A stretch of DNA of 64,000 bases. It comes from Bacillota bacterium. Lineage in GTDB: Bacteria > Bacillota > Dethiobacteria > Dethiobacterales > Dethiobacteraceae. Positions within the stretch are counted from its first letter, which is position 1; every line of letters starts with the position of its first letter. The stretch covers positions 1 through 64,000 of the forward strand of contig QLUR01000003.1 of the NCBI GenBank assembly GCA_018725565.1. Reading direction: 5' to 3'. The notes below the pieces were generated by a model that saw nothing but the letters and a program-made list of their open reading frames with translations, made no database searches and was not told the origin of the DNA. This document shows positions 43,918 through 53,503 of the stretch, piece after piece. The position numbers and the translations under genes are program-made.

Positions 43918-44589
43918 TCAATAACCGGCGTTGCCTTTTCTATCCCTCATCAGTTTAACTGCACAGCTCGTGCCAAGACGTGTGGCCCCAGCTTCAAGCA
44001 AAGCAAGGGCAAATGCGGTATGCCGGATCCCTCCGGAAGCTTTGATACCCAGCTCAGGCACCGTTCGCTTCAATATTTTCACATCTTCGATGGTGGCGCC
44101 TCCCGCGTAACCGGTAGAAGTCTTGACCATCTCAGCGCCGCAGTCTCGGGCCAGCCTGGCCGCGCGCCTCTTTTCGGCGCTGGTAAGCAAAGTAGTCTCC
44201 AGGATAACTTTTAACAAGGCTCCCTTGGTGCAGTTTCGCACCCTGAGCAGTTCGTCCCGGACATATTGGTCCAATCCTTCTCTCAAGGCTGCCAAGTTAA
44301 TAACCAGGTCAATTTCCCTGGCTCCGCTTTGTATCGCCTCCCCAGCTTCGAAAACCTTGGCGTCAGCAGTCGTGGCTCCCAGCGGAAAGCCGACCACCGC
44401 GGCAACCTTTACAGCAGTGCCTTCCAGGAGCGCGGCCGCAAAAGGCACATGCCAAGGGTTAAGGCAGACAGCAGCGAACCCGTACTCTACCGCTTCCCGG
44501 CAAAGTCTGTCGATGTCCTTCCTGGTCGCCGTGGCGGCCAGATTGGTGTGGTCAATGACAAGCGGGTCAAGCACACCCGTTCCGGGCAT
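43918..44589 (-). CDS. deoC: Deoxyribose-phosphate aldolase
   Basis: TIM-barrel class I aldolase (223 aa) cleaving deoxyribose-5-phosphate to acetaldehyde and glyceraldehyde-3-phosphate. DHTNL at the start (here VIDHTNLAATAT), VGFPLGATTADAKVFEA, Schiff-base lysine KVILETTLL, and VKTSTGYAGGAT. ATG 44589 immediately follows the rtcB stop. Confidence 0.95.
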   Translation of the reverse strand: MPGTGVLDPLVIDHTNLAATATRKDIDRLCREAVEYGFAAVCLNPWHVPFAAALLEGTAVKVAAVVGFPLGATTADAKVFEAGEAIQSGAREIDLVINLAALREGLDQYVRDELLRVRNCTKGALLKVILETTLLTSAEKRRAARLARDCGAEMVKTSTGYAGGATIEDVKILKRTVPELGIKASGGIRHTAFALALLEAGATRLGTSCAVKLMRDRKGNAGY

Positions 44590-46026
44590 TTATTCGTCCC
44601 CTTCCCCCTTGACAACGGCCAGCGGCTGGAGCCTGGCTATTTTCCTGGTCAGCTTAATTTCGGCTAACGTTTCCACCACATCGTCAATGTCTTTGTACGC
44701 CCCGGGAGCCTCGTCCAGCAGCTGCTTGTAGTCTCGCGTATTTAGCATAACGGTGCCAACTGAAGATAAAAACTGTTCCTGACTGATGGCTTTACGTGCC
44801 GCGGAACGGGAGAGCTGCCGGCCAGCACCATGGTTTACAGAGCAAAATGTCTCAGAAACGGCGGCCGTCCCTGCCAGGACATAAGAGGCAGAGTTCATGC
44901 TGCCCGGAACGATAGCCGGATGCCCAGTCATTCGATAGCGCGCCGGGTTCTGTTTATGGCCCGGCGGCAGCGCCCTGGTAGCCCCCTTGCGGTGGATCAG
45001 CAAAGAGGAGCCAAAGTGTTCTTCAAACTTGGCGATATTATGAGCCACATCATAAACTACCGACAAGCCCAGCTCACGGTCGTCACGGTTAAAGACCGCC
45101 CGAAAAGCATCACGCACATCATGCGTTATCAACTGACGGTTGGCAAAGGCAAAATTTACGGCACAGGCCATCGCCGCCAGGTAGTCCTGGCCTTCCTGAG
45201 AAGAGATCGGGGCGCAAGCAAGCCCCTTAGCCGGCAGTCTGATGCCGTACCGGGGAGCGGCAGCCGCCATGATTTCCGTATAATCAGTACATATCTGATG
45301 GCCGAAACCACGGCTGCCGGTGTGAATCAACACGGTCAGCATGCCTGGTTCAAGGCCAAAGGCTTGAGCGGTTTCGCTGTCAAAAACCTGCTTCACCACG
45401 CCCAGCTCCAGAAAATGGTTGCCGCCACCCAAGGTAGAAAGCTGTTCCGTCCTCGAGAGTGCTTTTTTGCTGACCGCATCGGAACGCGCGCCGGGCAGGC
45501 ACCCGTTTTCCTCGATACAGTCCAGGTCCTCCCGCCGCCCGTAACCGAGGTCTACCAGCTCACCCGCGCCCCCGCGTAAAATCTGCGGCAGTGCCTCACG
45601 GCATAGGCGCCTGTGGCGGGACTTGCGCCCAATTCCAGACGGGATGCGTGTTTCCAGTTCCTCCAGCAGCCGTCGTAAAACCGGTTTCTCGAATGATTCC
45701 GCCGGCAGGCACGTGGAAAGCAGCCTGACCCCGCAATTGATATCCATGCCCACTGCACCGGCCGAAACCACTCCCTCTCCGTCGGCCAGGCAAGCCAGTA
45801 CGCCTCCGATAGGCAAGCCAAACCCGGCATGGATGTCAGGCAGGCCGATGACCGGCCCGTACACGCCCGGCAGGGTCGCCGCGTCACACAACTGCTGCAG
45901 TTCAGGCGCGTCATCGGTGACAGTTGACCGCAGCCTGCTGTTCAGAAAGAGAAGTGCTTCTGTCTTCATCTTGCCCTCGCGGGGAAGCAGGTAGCGGTTA
46001 GGTCCATTGGGCACCAGCCTCGGCAT
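44590..46026 (-). CDS. rtcB: RNA-splicing ligase RtcB
   Basis: RtcB (478 aa) joins 2',3'-cyclic phosphate and 5'-OH RNA ends with GTP and Mn. Signatures: PDIHAGFGLPIGGV, GMDINCGVRLL (Mn Cys), LGGGNHFLELGVV, IHTGSRGFGHQ and NHGAGRQLSRSAA (guanylated His). No archease gene is adjacent. ATG 46026 follows GAGGTGAGGG. It is 18 bp after the small ypmA gene. Confidence 0.95.
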   Translation of the reverse strand: MPRLVPNGPNRYLLPREGKMKTEALLFLNSRLRSTVTDDAPELQQLCDAATLPGVYGPVIGLPDIHAGFGLPIGGVLACLADGEGVVSAGAVGMDINCGVRLLSTCLPAESFEKPVLRRLLEELETRIPSGIGRKSRHRRLCREALPQILRGGAGELVDLGYGRREDLDCIEENGCLPGARSDAVSKKALSRTEQLSTLGGGNHFLELGVVKQVFDSETAQAFGLEPGMLTVLIHTGSRGFGHQICTDYTEIMAAAAPRYGIRLPAKGLACAPISSQEGQDYLAAMACAVNFAFANRQLITHDVRDAFRAVFNRDDRELGLSVVYDVAHNIAKFEEHFGSSLLIHRKGATRALPPGHKQNPARYRMTGHPAIVPGSMNSASYVLAGTAAVSETFCSVNHGAGRQLSRSAARKAISQEQFLSSVGTVMLNTRDYKQLLDEAPGAYKDIDDVVETLAEIKLTRKIARLQPLAVVKGEGDE

Positions 46027-46043
46027 TACCCTCACCTCAAGAC

Positions 46044-46211
46044 CTATGTTTCGTAAACGGCAAAAGTCATCTGCTCGCCTTTTTTTGTCAGTCCGAAAAT
46101 CAATTTATGTCTTTTCAGGGTGCGGTTCAAAAAATCGACCAGGCGGTACATCTCATCGTTGCTGGAAAGTTTCAGCGTAGCCACAAGTTCAAGCTTGTCC
46201 CTGTCTTCCAT
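46044..46211 (-). CDS. ypmA: DUF4264 (YpmA-like) small protein
   Basis: A 55-residue frame too short for routine calling: it begins MEDRDKLELVATLKL and contains YRLVDFLNRTLKRHKLIFGLT, which matches the YpmA/DUF4264 family of Firmicutes that I recall. ATG 46211 follows AAGGAGC. It is placed between surE and rtcB on the same strand. Function is unknown. Confidence 0.8.
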   Translation of the reverse strand: MEDRDKLELVATLKLSSNDEMYRLVDFLNRTLKRHKLIFGLTKKGEQMTFAVYET

Positions 46212-46228
46212 AATGTTGCTCCTTGCTC

Positions 46229-46993
46229 TTAAGGTTTGATGTCCCAGTTTTGCAAATCTTCAATCAATCCGTAATTGGTCAGGTCATAATGAATCGGCGT
46301 CACGGAGATTTTGCAGCTTTTTACAGCTGAAACATCCGTATCATCACCGTCTTCCGTATCAATCAGTTCCCCGGCCAGCCAGTAATAAGTCCGGCCCCGC
46401 GGGTCTTTCCTGCTTTCAAAGGCATTCCTGTACTGGCGCACACCAAGGCGGGTAACAGCCACCCCCCGTATTTCTCCGGGGTGGCAGGCAGGCACGTTGA
46501 TGTTAAGCAGCATATCACTGTTAATACCCCTTTGCCAGAGAACTCCGGCCAGGCGGCAGATAAATTCCGCGGCATAATCATAATAAGGTTCCTCAGGCTC
46601 AGTCAGGCTGACGGCAATAGCCGGAATACCGAGAATTACAGCTTCAATAGCCGCTGAAACAGTCCCGGAATAAAGTACGTCCGTACCAAGGTTAGCTCCG
46701 CGGTTGATGCCTGACACCACCAAGTCAGGTTTATCCGGCAGCAAGGACTCCACAGCCAGTTTTACACAGTCGGCCGGGGTCCCGTTAACGTACCAGGCAG
46801 GAATATCGGGGGTAAGCGGCATCTTGACCGGCTCCGCACGCAACGGGCGGTGCATGGTAATGGCGTGGCCGGTGGCGCTTTGTTCATGATCCGGCGCTAC
46901 GATGTAGGTTTCTGTTACCTGATGGAAACAGTCAGCCAGGGCCCGCAATCCTTCAGCAAAAATACCGTCGTCATTAGTCAGTAAAACACGCAA
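46229..46993 (-). CDS. surE: 5'-nucleotidase SurE
   Basis: SurE survival protein (254 aa), a metal-dependent 5'/3'-nucleotidase and exopolyphosphatase. It starts RVLLTNDDGIFAEGL (metal site NDDG), with VAPDHEQSATGHA and VSGINRGANLGTDVLYSGTVSAA. TTG 46993 after GGAGGG is the best start; the longer frame to 47086 overlaps the peptidase gene upstream. Confidence 0.94.
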   Translation of the reverse strand: MRVLLTNDDGIFAEGLRALADCFHQVTETYIVAPDHEQSATGHAITMHRPLRAEPVKMPLTPDIPAWYVNGTPADCVKLAVESLLPDKPDLVVSGINRGANLGTDVLYSGTVSAAIEAVILGIPAIAVSLTEPEEPYYDYAAEFICRLAGVLWQRGINSDMLLNINVPACHPGEIRGVAVTRLGVRQYRNAFESRKDPRGRTYYWLAGELIDTEDGDDTDVSAVKSCKISVTPIHYDLTNYGLIEDLQNWDIKP

Positions 46994-47052
46994 CTTTATC
47001 CCTCCGGCTGCCTGTACGTCCATTCTGATTATAGAGTATGGTTTGCACGCTG

Positions 47053-48249
47053 TCAATTTTTGCAGCCGGAACGCAGAGTCTCCCACTGCCGGGTTTCACC
47101 ATAACCGTTTTCCGTGTCAATCAATGTTACCATTTCCTTAACCAGTTCCACAGCCTTAATCAAATTTTCTTCGCGTATGTTTCCCAAAATATCGCCGGTC
47201 TGGTGCCAGTAGGGGATTAGCTGATCAGGACCGCAGCCCATCAAGGTCAAACCCGGAAGCCTGCGAGCCAGCACGGAAACATTATCAGTCAGAATGGTAT
47301 GGAATCTGCCGGCAACAAAAGGCAATCTTTTATTTTTCGCAGCCTTTTCAGCCAAATTCCGCAGATACTGATCCGCTCGCAGCACAGGAAACATCCCTTC
47401 CCGCTCTATATATTTCAATTGGCCGCAGCCTAAACTTTCCAGATTGATAAAAAGGGGATTTAACAACTGGTTCCGACTGTTCTTTAAAAAGTGAGTCATC
47501 CCGATTATCCCGGATTCTTCAGAGCCGGTTCCCACAAAGTACAGCTCACAACTGTCGGCCGGGTTTTTGGCAAAATAGTCAGCAAGTCCGCCCAGCACCG
47601 CCACCGCTGAGGCGTTATCATTTGCGCCTGCGGTGTAGCTTCCGAAAAGCTCCCGCTGCAGCAGCAACAGTATTCCGGTAAGCAGGGAAAAAGCCGGAAA
47701 CAAAGAAAGCAGCCAGAATACAGGATGATCAAAAATCAGCCCGGCTGCCAGCAAACAGGGGATCAAAGCAAAGCTGATCAGACCGCTCATGAAGATAAGG
47801 CGAAACACAGACACAAGCGGCGGGGAAAAAAGGACTCCGGAACGGGATGAATCAAGATGTGCGCTAAAGATGACGGTCCGCTTCACTGTCGATGCTGCCG
47901 CCTGCCGGGCCACGGTATTATGACTGCGCCAGCGGGCTAATAGCGCTCCGATGATGTGATAGGTATTAATCTCCGCCACAAAAAACAATAGATTAGCGGA
48001 AGCCAGAAACACAGCGGCAGCCGGCCAGCGCATAAACAGAAGCACAGCAGCGATGGAAATAGCATAATATACGGCATAAGTCAGGGAAAACGTGCGCACA
48101 CTGCGAAATGATATTACCCGGCTTTCCAGACCTCTTTCCCGAAAAAAATTGTCCAAGTAGCGGGCCGCTTCCACTTCCTGCGCTGAAGCAGACGGCCGCG
48201 GGCCGATATTTACGGATAAGTGCTTAACTATGCACAACAATAAACTCAT
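47053..48249 (-). CDS. Membrane-embedded M28-family metallopeptidase
   Basis: 398 residues. Two blocks of hydrophobic helices (about 55-95 and 150-195) are interleaved with an M28 aminopeptidase core: SAHLDSS (metal His/Asp), GANDNASAVA (bridging Asp), GSEESGIIG (Glu pair) and a C-terminal zinc His in RFHTILTDNVS. It may cut peptides at the membrane surface. No neighbour indicates its substrate. ATG 48249. Confidence 0.8.
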   Translation of the reverse strand: MSLLLCIVKHLSVNIGPRPSASAQEVEAARYLDNFFRERGLESRVISFRSVRTFSLTYAVYYAISIAAVLLFMRWPAAAVFLASANLLFFVAEINTYHIIGALLARWRSHNTVARQAAASTVKRTVIFSAHLDSSRSGVLFSPPLVSVFRLIFMSGLISFALIPCLLAAGLIFDHPVFWLLSLFPAFSLLTGILLLLQRELFGSYTAGANDNASAVAVLGGLADYFAKNPADSCELYFVGTGSEESGIIGMTHFLKNSRNQLLNPLFINLESLGCGQLKYIEREGMFPVLRADQYLRNLAEKAAKNKRLPFVAGRFHTILTDNVSVLARRLPGLTLMGCGPDQLIPYWHQTGDILGNIREENLIKAVELVKEMVTLIDTENGYGETRQWETLRSGCKN

Positions 48250-48276
48250 CTTTCACCTCCGTTGCAAATAGTTTCA

Positions 48277-48504
48277 TTACGCAGCCGCCCACTCAGCGGA
48301 CAGCACTTCCGCCTGCTCGAGCACGGTCTGCGTGGCCCTCTCCTGCTTGTCCGGCGGGTAGCCGTGCCTGCGGAGAATGCGCTTGACGAGCACACGGAGC
48401 TGCGCGCGCACGTTCTCGCGCAGTGTCCAGTCAATCGATGTCAGGTCCATGAGCAACCTGCCAGCCGGCGCTCTCCAGTCAAGAGAGGGCCGCTTGCTCA
48501 ACAA
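48277..48504 (-). pseudogene. Type I restriction HsdR C-terminal fragment
   Basis: The frame encodes the last ~60 residues of HsdR (DUF3387 region): [29 protein letters not shown] and a coiled tail. The helicase and nuclease parts are not present. It marks a lost type I restriction-modification locus. Confidence 0.75.
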
Positions 48505-48793
48505 CGGACTCGGAGACCTTTTTGAAAGTCTTATGTTCGCTCATGACACGGTACCCCTCCCCCGCTTTTATATTTTCGTCAAGCTTCAAAAACACCACGT
48601 ATTCCTCGCGGACATTCACAGCCACCGCTTTACCTTCCCTCAGGGCGGCAAGATGCTCGGCCTGCAGGACGATCTCTTCATGGTGCCAGCGCTTTCCAAA
48701 GGGCTCTTCGGTCTCTTCCACAGCGCAGATGTCATCGACGATGGCTATACGCGGGTCCGTCTGGGACCCGGGTTCTTTTCGGTTATTCACCAT
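48479..48793 (-). CDS. Small hypothetical protein in decayed R-M locus
   Basis: The 104-residue frame (acidic-rich, [23 protein letters not shown], then [10 protein letters not shown]) overlaps the stop of a preceding short frame and the start of the HsdR fragment. I do not recognise the family. It could be an antitoxin-like protein or a piece of a methylase. Protein-like composition and tight overlaps suggest it was real. Confidence 0.45.
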   Translation of the reverse strand: MVNNRKEPGSQTDPRIAIVDDICAVEETEEPFGKRWHHEEIVLQAEHLAALREGKAVAVNVREEYVVFLKLDENIKAGEGYRVMSEHKTFKKVSESVVEQAALS

Positions 48794-48857
48794 ACCCCAA
48801 CTCCTTCAGCTTGGCGGCGTTGGCAGCAGCGCGCCCAAGTTTCGTAATCCACTCAAG
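48783..48857 (-). pseudogene. Short C-terminal gene remnant
   Basis: The reading frame ends [24 protein letters not shown], which looks like the tail of a longer protein; upstream in that frame the sequence is non-protein-like. Its TAA overlaps the ATG of the next frame. The parent family is not recognised. 48858-49034 shows nothing else. Confidence 0.35.
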
Positions 48858-49034
48858 AAAACAATGTTCATTTGTACACCTTTGAGCGTGCGGGTTATTG
48901 CATGGACGTCTCCGCCTGCTCCTAGATAGGCTGGATTGCCTTGTTGCGCGGTCATCTCTGTCTTTCCGGTCCTGCCAAGAGTTAGCATCACTTGAAGTCT
49001 TAATATGAATAAGATGCCGGTCTGTAGGCAAGCT

Positions 49035-49391
49035 CTATTTGTTTGGCCGACGAATGCGAAATACTTCCGGGCTAATTACAGCAAAAGCGTGCGGCAATTC
49101 TGAGATATGCCGGTTGATAGCAGAAGCAACTATTTCGGCTTTGCGTAATGGCGATAGCCCTGCCAACCGGACAAGCACAACTCCATGAATGAGACTATGT
49201 CGGCGGAATACCAACTCGCCAAAGTCTTTATCTGCAGTCAACAGCAGTGCCGATTCGTGGTTTGTCATATCAAGCAAAGTATCATCAGAGATACCTGGCT
49301 TCATTTCGGCAACATACCCTACATGGTGACCGTCTTGCCGAAGACGTTCAACGATTTGACGGTCTATATTTTCATCGGCTATAAAATTCAT
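49035..49391 (-). CDS. DUF5615 PIN-like toxin
   Basis: 118 residues in the Mut7-C/PIN-like DUF5615 family: starts FIADENIDRQIVERLRQDGHHV and contains LLLTADKDFGEL. It is usually paired with DUF433, as here (4-bp overlap upstream). Presumed RNase toxin. Confidence 0.85.
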   Translation of the reverse strand: MNFIADENIDRQIVERLRQDGHHVGYVAEMKPGISDDTLLDMTNHESALLLTADKDFGELVFRRHSLIHGVVLVRLAGLSPLRKAEIVASAINRHISELPHAFAVISPEVFRIRRPNK

Positions 49392-49624
49392 GTAGCAGCC
49401 TCATTTATCGGGTAAACTACATCGGCCCGCAAAGCTTGAGAAGCAAATGCTAATGCTGCCCGAATCGCCTCAGGAGTTAGGCGGGGATGAGCATCAAGAA
49501 TCTGTTCGGCAGTTTCACCGGCAGATAGCTTCTCCAAGATAAGCTCAACAGTGATACGTGTCCCAGCAACAACGGGTTTTCCCATCATCACGTTTGGATC
49601 TGATACAATCAATGGCTTTTGCAT
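49388..49624 (-). CDS. DUF433 antitoxin
   Basis: 78-residue DUF433 protein (VMMGKPVVAGTRITVELILEKLSAGETAEQIL), an HTH-like antitoxin. ATG 49624 follows GGAGGTAG; the codon at 49636 is inside that site. Pairs with the DUF5615 gene. Confidence 0.87.
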   Translation of the reverse strand: MQKPLIVSDPNVMMGKPVVAGTRITVELILEKLSAGETAEQILDAHPRLTPEAIRAALAFASQALRADVVYPINEAAT

Positions 49625-49687
49625 TTCTACCTCCATAGTTAAAGAAGATTCAATAAAATTATTTTGCCGCTCAGCAGCAACTCTGCG

Positions 49688-50989
49688 CTAAATTTCAGTT
49701 TGCTCCCGCACCAGGTGCATCGCTCTCTCCTGAGCCTGGAACATGATTTTTTCCTCGTCCAGGGTGGTTAACTCCCCGTTCTCCAGCAGTATTTTGCCAT
49801 CCACCATTACCAGGGTGATGTCATCAGGCTGCGCCGCGTAAACAAGATGGGCGACCAGATCATGCCGGGGCGTCAGATGCGGCTTGTGCAGGTCCAGCAT
49901 AATCAAGTCAGCTTTCATCCCGGCGGCTACCATGCCCACATCATTCAGGAATACAGCCCTCGCGCTGTTTTTGGTAGCCATCTGCAGCGCCTCGTGCGCC
50001 GTAATGACGGTCGGGTCCTGCCGGCTGCCCTTGTGCAGCAGTGCTGCGAGCCGCATTTCTTCGAGCATGTCGAGGTTGTTGTTGCTGGCGGCCCCGTCGG
50101 TACCAAGACCGACAACCACCCCTCGCTCCAGCATTTCCGGAACCGGAGCGATACCGCTCCCCAGTTTCAGGTTGCTGCCCGGATTATGAGCCACATGTAC
50201 TTCGTAGTCGCGCATAATATCGATATCTTCGCTGCTCAGGTGGACACAGTGTGCGGCAATGACGGGTCTCTCCAGAAGGCCCGTCTCTTTTAAGAGCGCC
50301 ACCGGTGAAAGGCCGTACTGCTCTTTTATGCGCCGGACCTCTTCCAGCGTTTCGGCCAGGTGGATCTGCACAGGCACGTTCAGCTTCTCCTGCAGCCGCA
50401 TAACTTTTTGCAGGTAAGCCGGCGGGCAGGTATACGGGGCATGAGGGCCAAGCATGGTGGTAATTCTGCCTGCGGCCTCGTCCTGCCATCTGGTGATAAA
50501 CTGCTCGCTCTCCTCCAGTCCCTTTTCCGCCTGTTGTCCGACACCAACCAGTCCCCGTGCCAGGACTCCGCGTATGCCGGATTCCTCAACAGCTTCCGCC
50601 ACCTGGGTCATAAAAAAATACATATCCGTGAAGGTTGTGGTACCGGACCTGAGCATTTCCACGATGGCCAGCAGGGTGCCCCAGTAGACGTCTTCGCGTT
50701 TCAGCCTGGCCTCTACAGGCCAGATGCGCTTTTCCAGCCAATACATCAGCGGCACATCGTCGGCAAATGAGCGTAGCAAGGTCATGGCCGCATGACCGTG
50801 GGCGTTAACAAAACCTGGCGCCAGCAGTTTGCCTCGGCCGTTTATCACCCTGGCAAAAGACGTTTGCCATTCCCTTTTCGGACCGGCATAGCTGATAGTC
50901 TGTCCCTCAACGACAACATCCCCTTCCTCAATGACCTCCTGGTTGTCATTGACGGTCAACACAACTGCGCCACGAATTAAGATGCTCAT
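49688..50989 (-). CDS. mtaD: 5-methylthioadenosine/S-adenosylhomocysteine deaminase
   Basis: Amidohydrolase (433 aa) deaminating MTA and SAH to the inosine forms. Metal ligands in NAHGHAAMTLLRS, LGPHAPYTCPP, HLAETLEE, AHCVHLS and LGTDGAASNNNLDML. It is the last gene of the salvage operon; ATG follows AAAGGAGG. Its substrate range may reach other adenosine derivatives. Confidence 0.92.
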   Translation of the reverse strand: MSILIRGAVVLTVNDNQEVIEEGDVVVEGQTISYAGPKREWQTSFARVINGRGKLLAPGFVNAHGHAAMTLLRSFADDVPLMYWLEKRIWPVEARLKREDVYWGTLLAIVEMLRSGTTTFTDMYFFMTQVAEAVEESGIRGVLARGLVGVGQQAEKGLEESEQFITRWQDEAAGRITTMLGPHAPYTCPPAYLQKVMRLQEKLNVPVQIHLAETLEEVRRIKEQYGLSPVALLKETGLLERPVIAAHCVHLSSEDIDIMRDYEVHVAHNPGSNLKLGSGIAPVPEMLERGVVVGLGTDGAASNNNLDMLEEMRLAALLHKGSRQDPTVITAHEALQMATKNSARAVFLNDVGMVAAGMKADLIMLDLHKPHLTPRHDLVAHLVYAAQPDDITLVMVDGKILLENGELTTLDEEKIMFQAQERAMHLVREQTEI

Positions 50990-51003
50990 CTTCTTAACCT
51001 CCT

Positions 51004-51657
51004 TTAGCCTGCACCGGGACGGTCCTGGCCGTACGATTCCAGAAAAAAGCGGCGCATGCTGATAATTTCTTCCATGGTAAGCGGCTGTACAGGACCAAGC
51101 TGCCGCGCCAGCAACAACACCTGCGCCGCTTTTTCCACCACCCGGCAGACCTGCAGCGCCAAAGGCAAATCGCCCGCCACGCCAACCAGGCCGTGACTGG
51201 CCAGCAGCACGGCACTTTTGTCAGCCAGCGCAGTAACAGCGTTCCTGGCCAGCTGCGCCGTTCCCGGCAGCGCGTACTCTGCCACTTCCACGGAACCGCC
51301 AACCATCTGAGCCAGGTCTTCCACCACCGGCAATACAGGCTGGCGGGCAACGGCAAACGCCGTGGCGTAAACGCTGTGGGTGTGAACCACGGCTCCGCAA
51401 TCCGGGCGGGCCAGATACAGCGCCGCATGCAGGCGCCATTCAGAGGAGGGTTTACGCATGCCGGACAGCACCGTTCCGGCAAAATCAAGCCGCACCAAGT
51501 CTTCTGTTACCATGCTTTCGTAAGGTAAGCCGGTTGGCGTAATCCACATTTCTCCCTCCCCGGCCTTTACTGAAACATTGCCCCAGGTGCCAAGGACAAG
51601 CGCGTCCCGGCACATTTCGCGGGCTACGCTGATCAGCAGCTCTTTTTTACCGGACAT
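51004..51657 (-). CDS. Class II aldolase, candidate 5-methylthioribulose-1-P aldolase
   Basis: Fuculose-phosphate-type zinc aldolase (217 aa): GTWGNVSVKA, GMRKPSSEW, zinc pair HTHS near residue 93 and ASHGLVG. Coming straight after mtnA, it is in the position of the 'DHAP shunt' aldolase (Ald2), which splits methylthioribulose-1-phosphate into DHAP and methylthioacetaldehyde. MtnB dehydratase is a related fold and an alternative, but no mtnC/D/K/E/W genes are present, which favours the aldolase. ATG 51657 with GGGAGC. Confidence 0.75.
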   Translation of the reverse strand: MSGKKELLISVAREMCRDALVLGTWGNVSVKAGEGEMWITPTGLPYESMVTEDLVRLDFAGTVLSGMRKPSSEWRLHAALYLARPDCGAVVHTHSVYATAFAVARQPVLPVVEDLAQMVGGSVEVAEYALPGTAQLARNAVTALADKSAVLLASHGLVGVAGDLPLALQVCRVVEKAAQVLLLARQLGPVQPLTMEEIISMRRFFLESYGQDRPGAG

Positions 51658-52696
51658 ATTCGTGCTCCCTGAAAAAAGCCCGGATTTTTTCAGCATCAGG
51701 ATGGTGGATCACTCCGTACTCGGTGACTATGGCAGTTATCAGGGCAGCAGGTGTCACATCAAAAGATGGATTGTAACAGAGAATCCCCTCAGGAGCCACC
51801 CGGATACCGGCGAAGTGAGTCAACTCAGTCTCGCAGCGCTCCTCGATCGGGATCTCCGCACCGCTTTGCAGCGTCAGGTCAAAGGTGGAAAAGGGGGCTG
51901 CCACGTAAAAGGGCAGGCGGTGAGCGGCGGCCAGCACCGCCAGGGAATAAGTCCCTATTTTGTTGGCTACGTCGCCGTTAGCGGCAATGCGGTCGGCTCC
52001 GACCCAGACTTGGTCAACCTTCCCCTGCTGCATCAAAAAACCGGCCATATTGTCAGCCAGCAGCGTAACCGGAATTTGTTCGCGGAGGAGTTCCCAGGCG
52101 GTTAGTCTCGCCCCCTGCAGGTAGGGTCTAGTCTCACCGGCGAAGACGTGCACCTTTTTACCCGCCTCGACTGCGGCGCGCACCGTGCCTAAGGCCGTCC
52201 CGTAGCCGACTGTGGCCAGCGCTCCGGCGTTGCAATGGGTCAGGATACGCGCTCCATCCGCTACCAGCTCCGCGCCAAACCGGCCAATTCGGCGGTTGGT
52301 ATCAACGTCCTGCCGGGCAAGACGTTCAGCCTCCGCTGCCAGTTGTTCAGCTATTTCCCGCGGTGCGCGCTCAGCCAGCCCGGCGGCCGCCGCCCTCATC
52401 CTGTCAACCGCCCAAGACAGGTTAACCGCTGTCGGACGGGTACTTTTCAGGCCCAGTGCAGCCTCCTCCAGGGCCGCGGAAAATACGGGCCAGCTTTCCT
52501 GTCCGTATTCCAGGGCAGCCAGCGCCATGCCGTAAGCAGCCGCTGCCCCGATAGCCGGTGCACCGCGCACAACCATCCTGCTGATGCAACCGGCCACACA
52601 ACGCCAGTCCGCACATTCAACGTAGTCAACACGTGCAGGCAACAGCCTCTGGTCCAGCAGGTAAAGCTTGTTTTCAGCAAAACGTAACGGCTCCAT
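51647..52696 (-). CDS. mtnA: Methylthioribose-1-phosphate isomerase
   Basis: 349 aa with RGAPAIGAAAAYGMALA, catalytic cysteine in LTHCNAGALATVGYG and VGADRIAANGDVANKIGTY. It converts MTR-1-P to methylthioribulose-1-P. ATG 52696 follows AGAGG; stop overlaps the aldolase start. Confidence 0.95.
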   Translation of the reverse strand: MEPLRFAENKLYLLDQRLLPARVDYVECADWRCVAGCISRMVVRGAPAIGAAAAYGMALAALEYGQESWPVFSAALEEAALGLKSTRPTAVNLSWAVDRMRAAAAGLAERAPREIAEQLAAEAERLARQDVDTNRRIGRFGAELVADGARILTHCNAGALATVGYGTALGTVRAAVEAGKKVHVFAGETRPYLQGARLTAWELLREQIPVTLLADNMAGFLMQQGKVDQVWVGADRIAANGDVANKIGTYSLAVLAAAHRLPFYVAAPFSTFDLTLQSGAEIPIEERCETELTHFAGIRVAPEGILCYNPSFDVTPAALITAIVTEYGVIHHPDAEKIRAFFREHEYVR

Positions 52697-52707
52697 ATAA
52701 ACCTCTG

Positions 52708-53493
52708 CTAGAGCGGCACGGTGCTGCCAAGGCTTTGGCAAGTGCAGGTTCTGGAGTACGCCAGGGCAACAATAGCCTCTTTAAGCAGGCAGCGTACTTT
52801 TGCCCTGTTTTCAGCCATCATCTCCAAAACTTCCCGGTGAGTCAGCACCGTCTTGGAGATGCCGGCAGCAAAGTTGGTAGACAAAGCTACCGTGCTGTAA
52901 CATAATCCGGCTTCCCTGGCCAGCACCACCTCAGGCACATTGGTCATGCCTACCAGGTCGCCGCCCAGTTGCCTGAACATCTTGATTTCAGCCGGAGTTT
53001 CAAACCTCGGCCCTTCCGTGCAGACATAAACGGCCCCGCTCTGCAACTCCAGTTCCGCGCTCCTGGCCGCCGCCAGCAGACGTTCGTTGATTTCCGGGCA
53101 ATACGGGGCTGTGAAATCGCTATGCACCACCCCGGACTCACCGCCATCAAAAAACGTAGCCTCCCTTGCTTTGGTGAAATCGAGGAACTGCTCCAGCAAA
53201 ATCATGGAACCCGGCGGCATTTTTTCGTTTAACGAGCCGACAGCAGCGGTAGCCACCACTTTCTCCGCCCCCAGCTTAAGGAGCGCTGCAATATTGGCCC
53301 GGTAATTGACCTTGTGGGGAGGCGTGCCGTGCTTTGACCCGTGACGGGCCAGAAAAACAACCTCCTGTCCCCGGAAGCTGCCCTGCGAGAGCAGCGCCGA
53401 ACCGTAGCGCGTGTTTACCTCAAACGTTCGTAAGCCCTCCAGCATTTGAGGGTCATACACACCTGTCCCGCCGATAATGGCCAGGCTAATCAT
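52708..53493 (-). CDS. mtnP: S-methyl-5'-thioadenosine phosphorylase
   Basis: Purine phosphorylase fold (261 aa): AIIGGTGVYDPQML, RHGSKHGTPPHKVNYRANI, and MTNVPEVVLAREAGLCY. It cleaves MTA to adenine and MTR-1-P. ATG 53493 has GAGGTGA. It feeds mtnA, next in the operon. Confidence 0.94.
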   Translation of the reverse strand: MISLAIIGGTGVYDPQMLEGLRTFEVNTRYGSALLSQGSFRGQEVVFLARHGSKHGTPPHKVNYRANIAALLKLGAEKVVATAAVGSLNEKMPPGSMILLEQFLDFTKAREATFFDGGESGVVHSDFTAPYCPEINERLLAAARSAELELQSGAVYVCTEGPRFETPAEIKMFRQLGGDLVGMTNVPEVVLAREAGLCYSTVALSTNFAAGISKTVLTHREVLEMMAENRAKVRCLLKEAIVALAYSRTCTCQSLGSTVPL

Positions 53494-53503
53494 TCGCTCA
53501 CCT

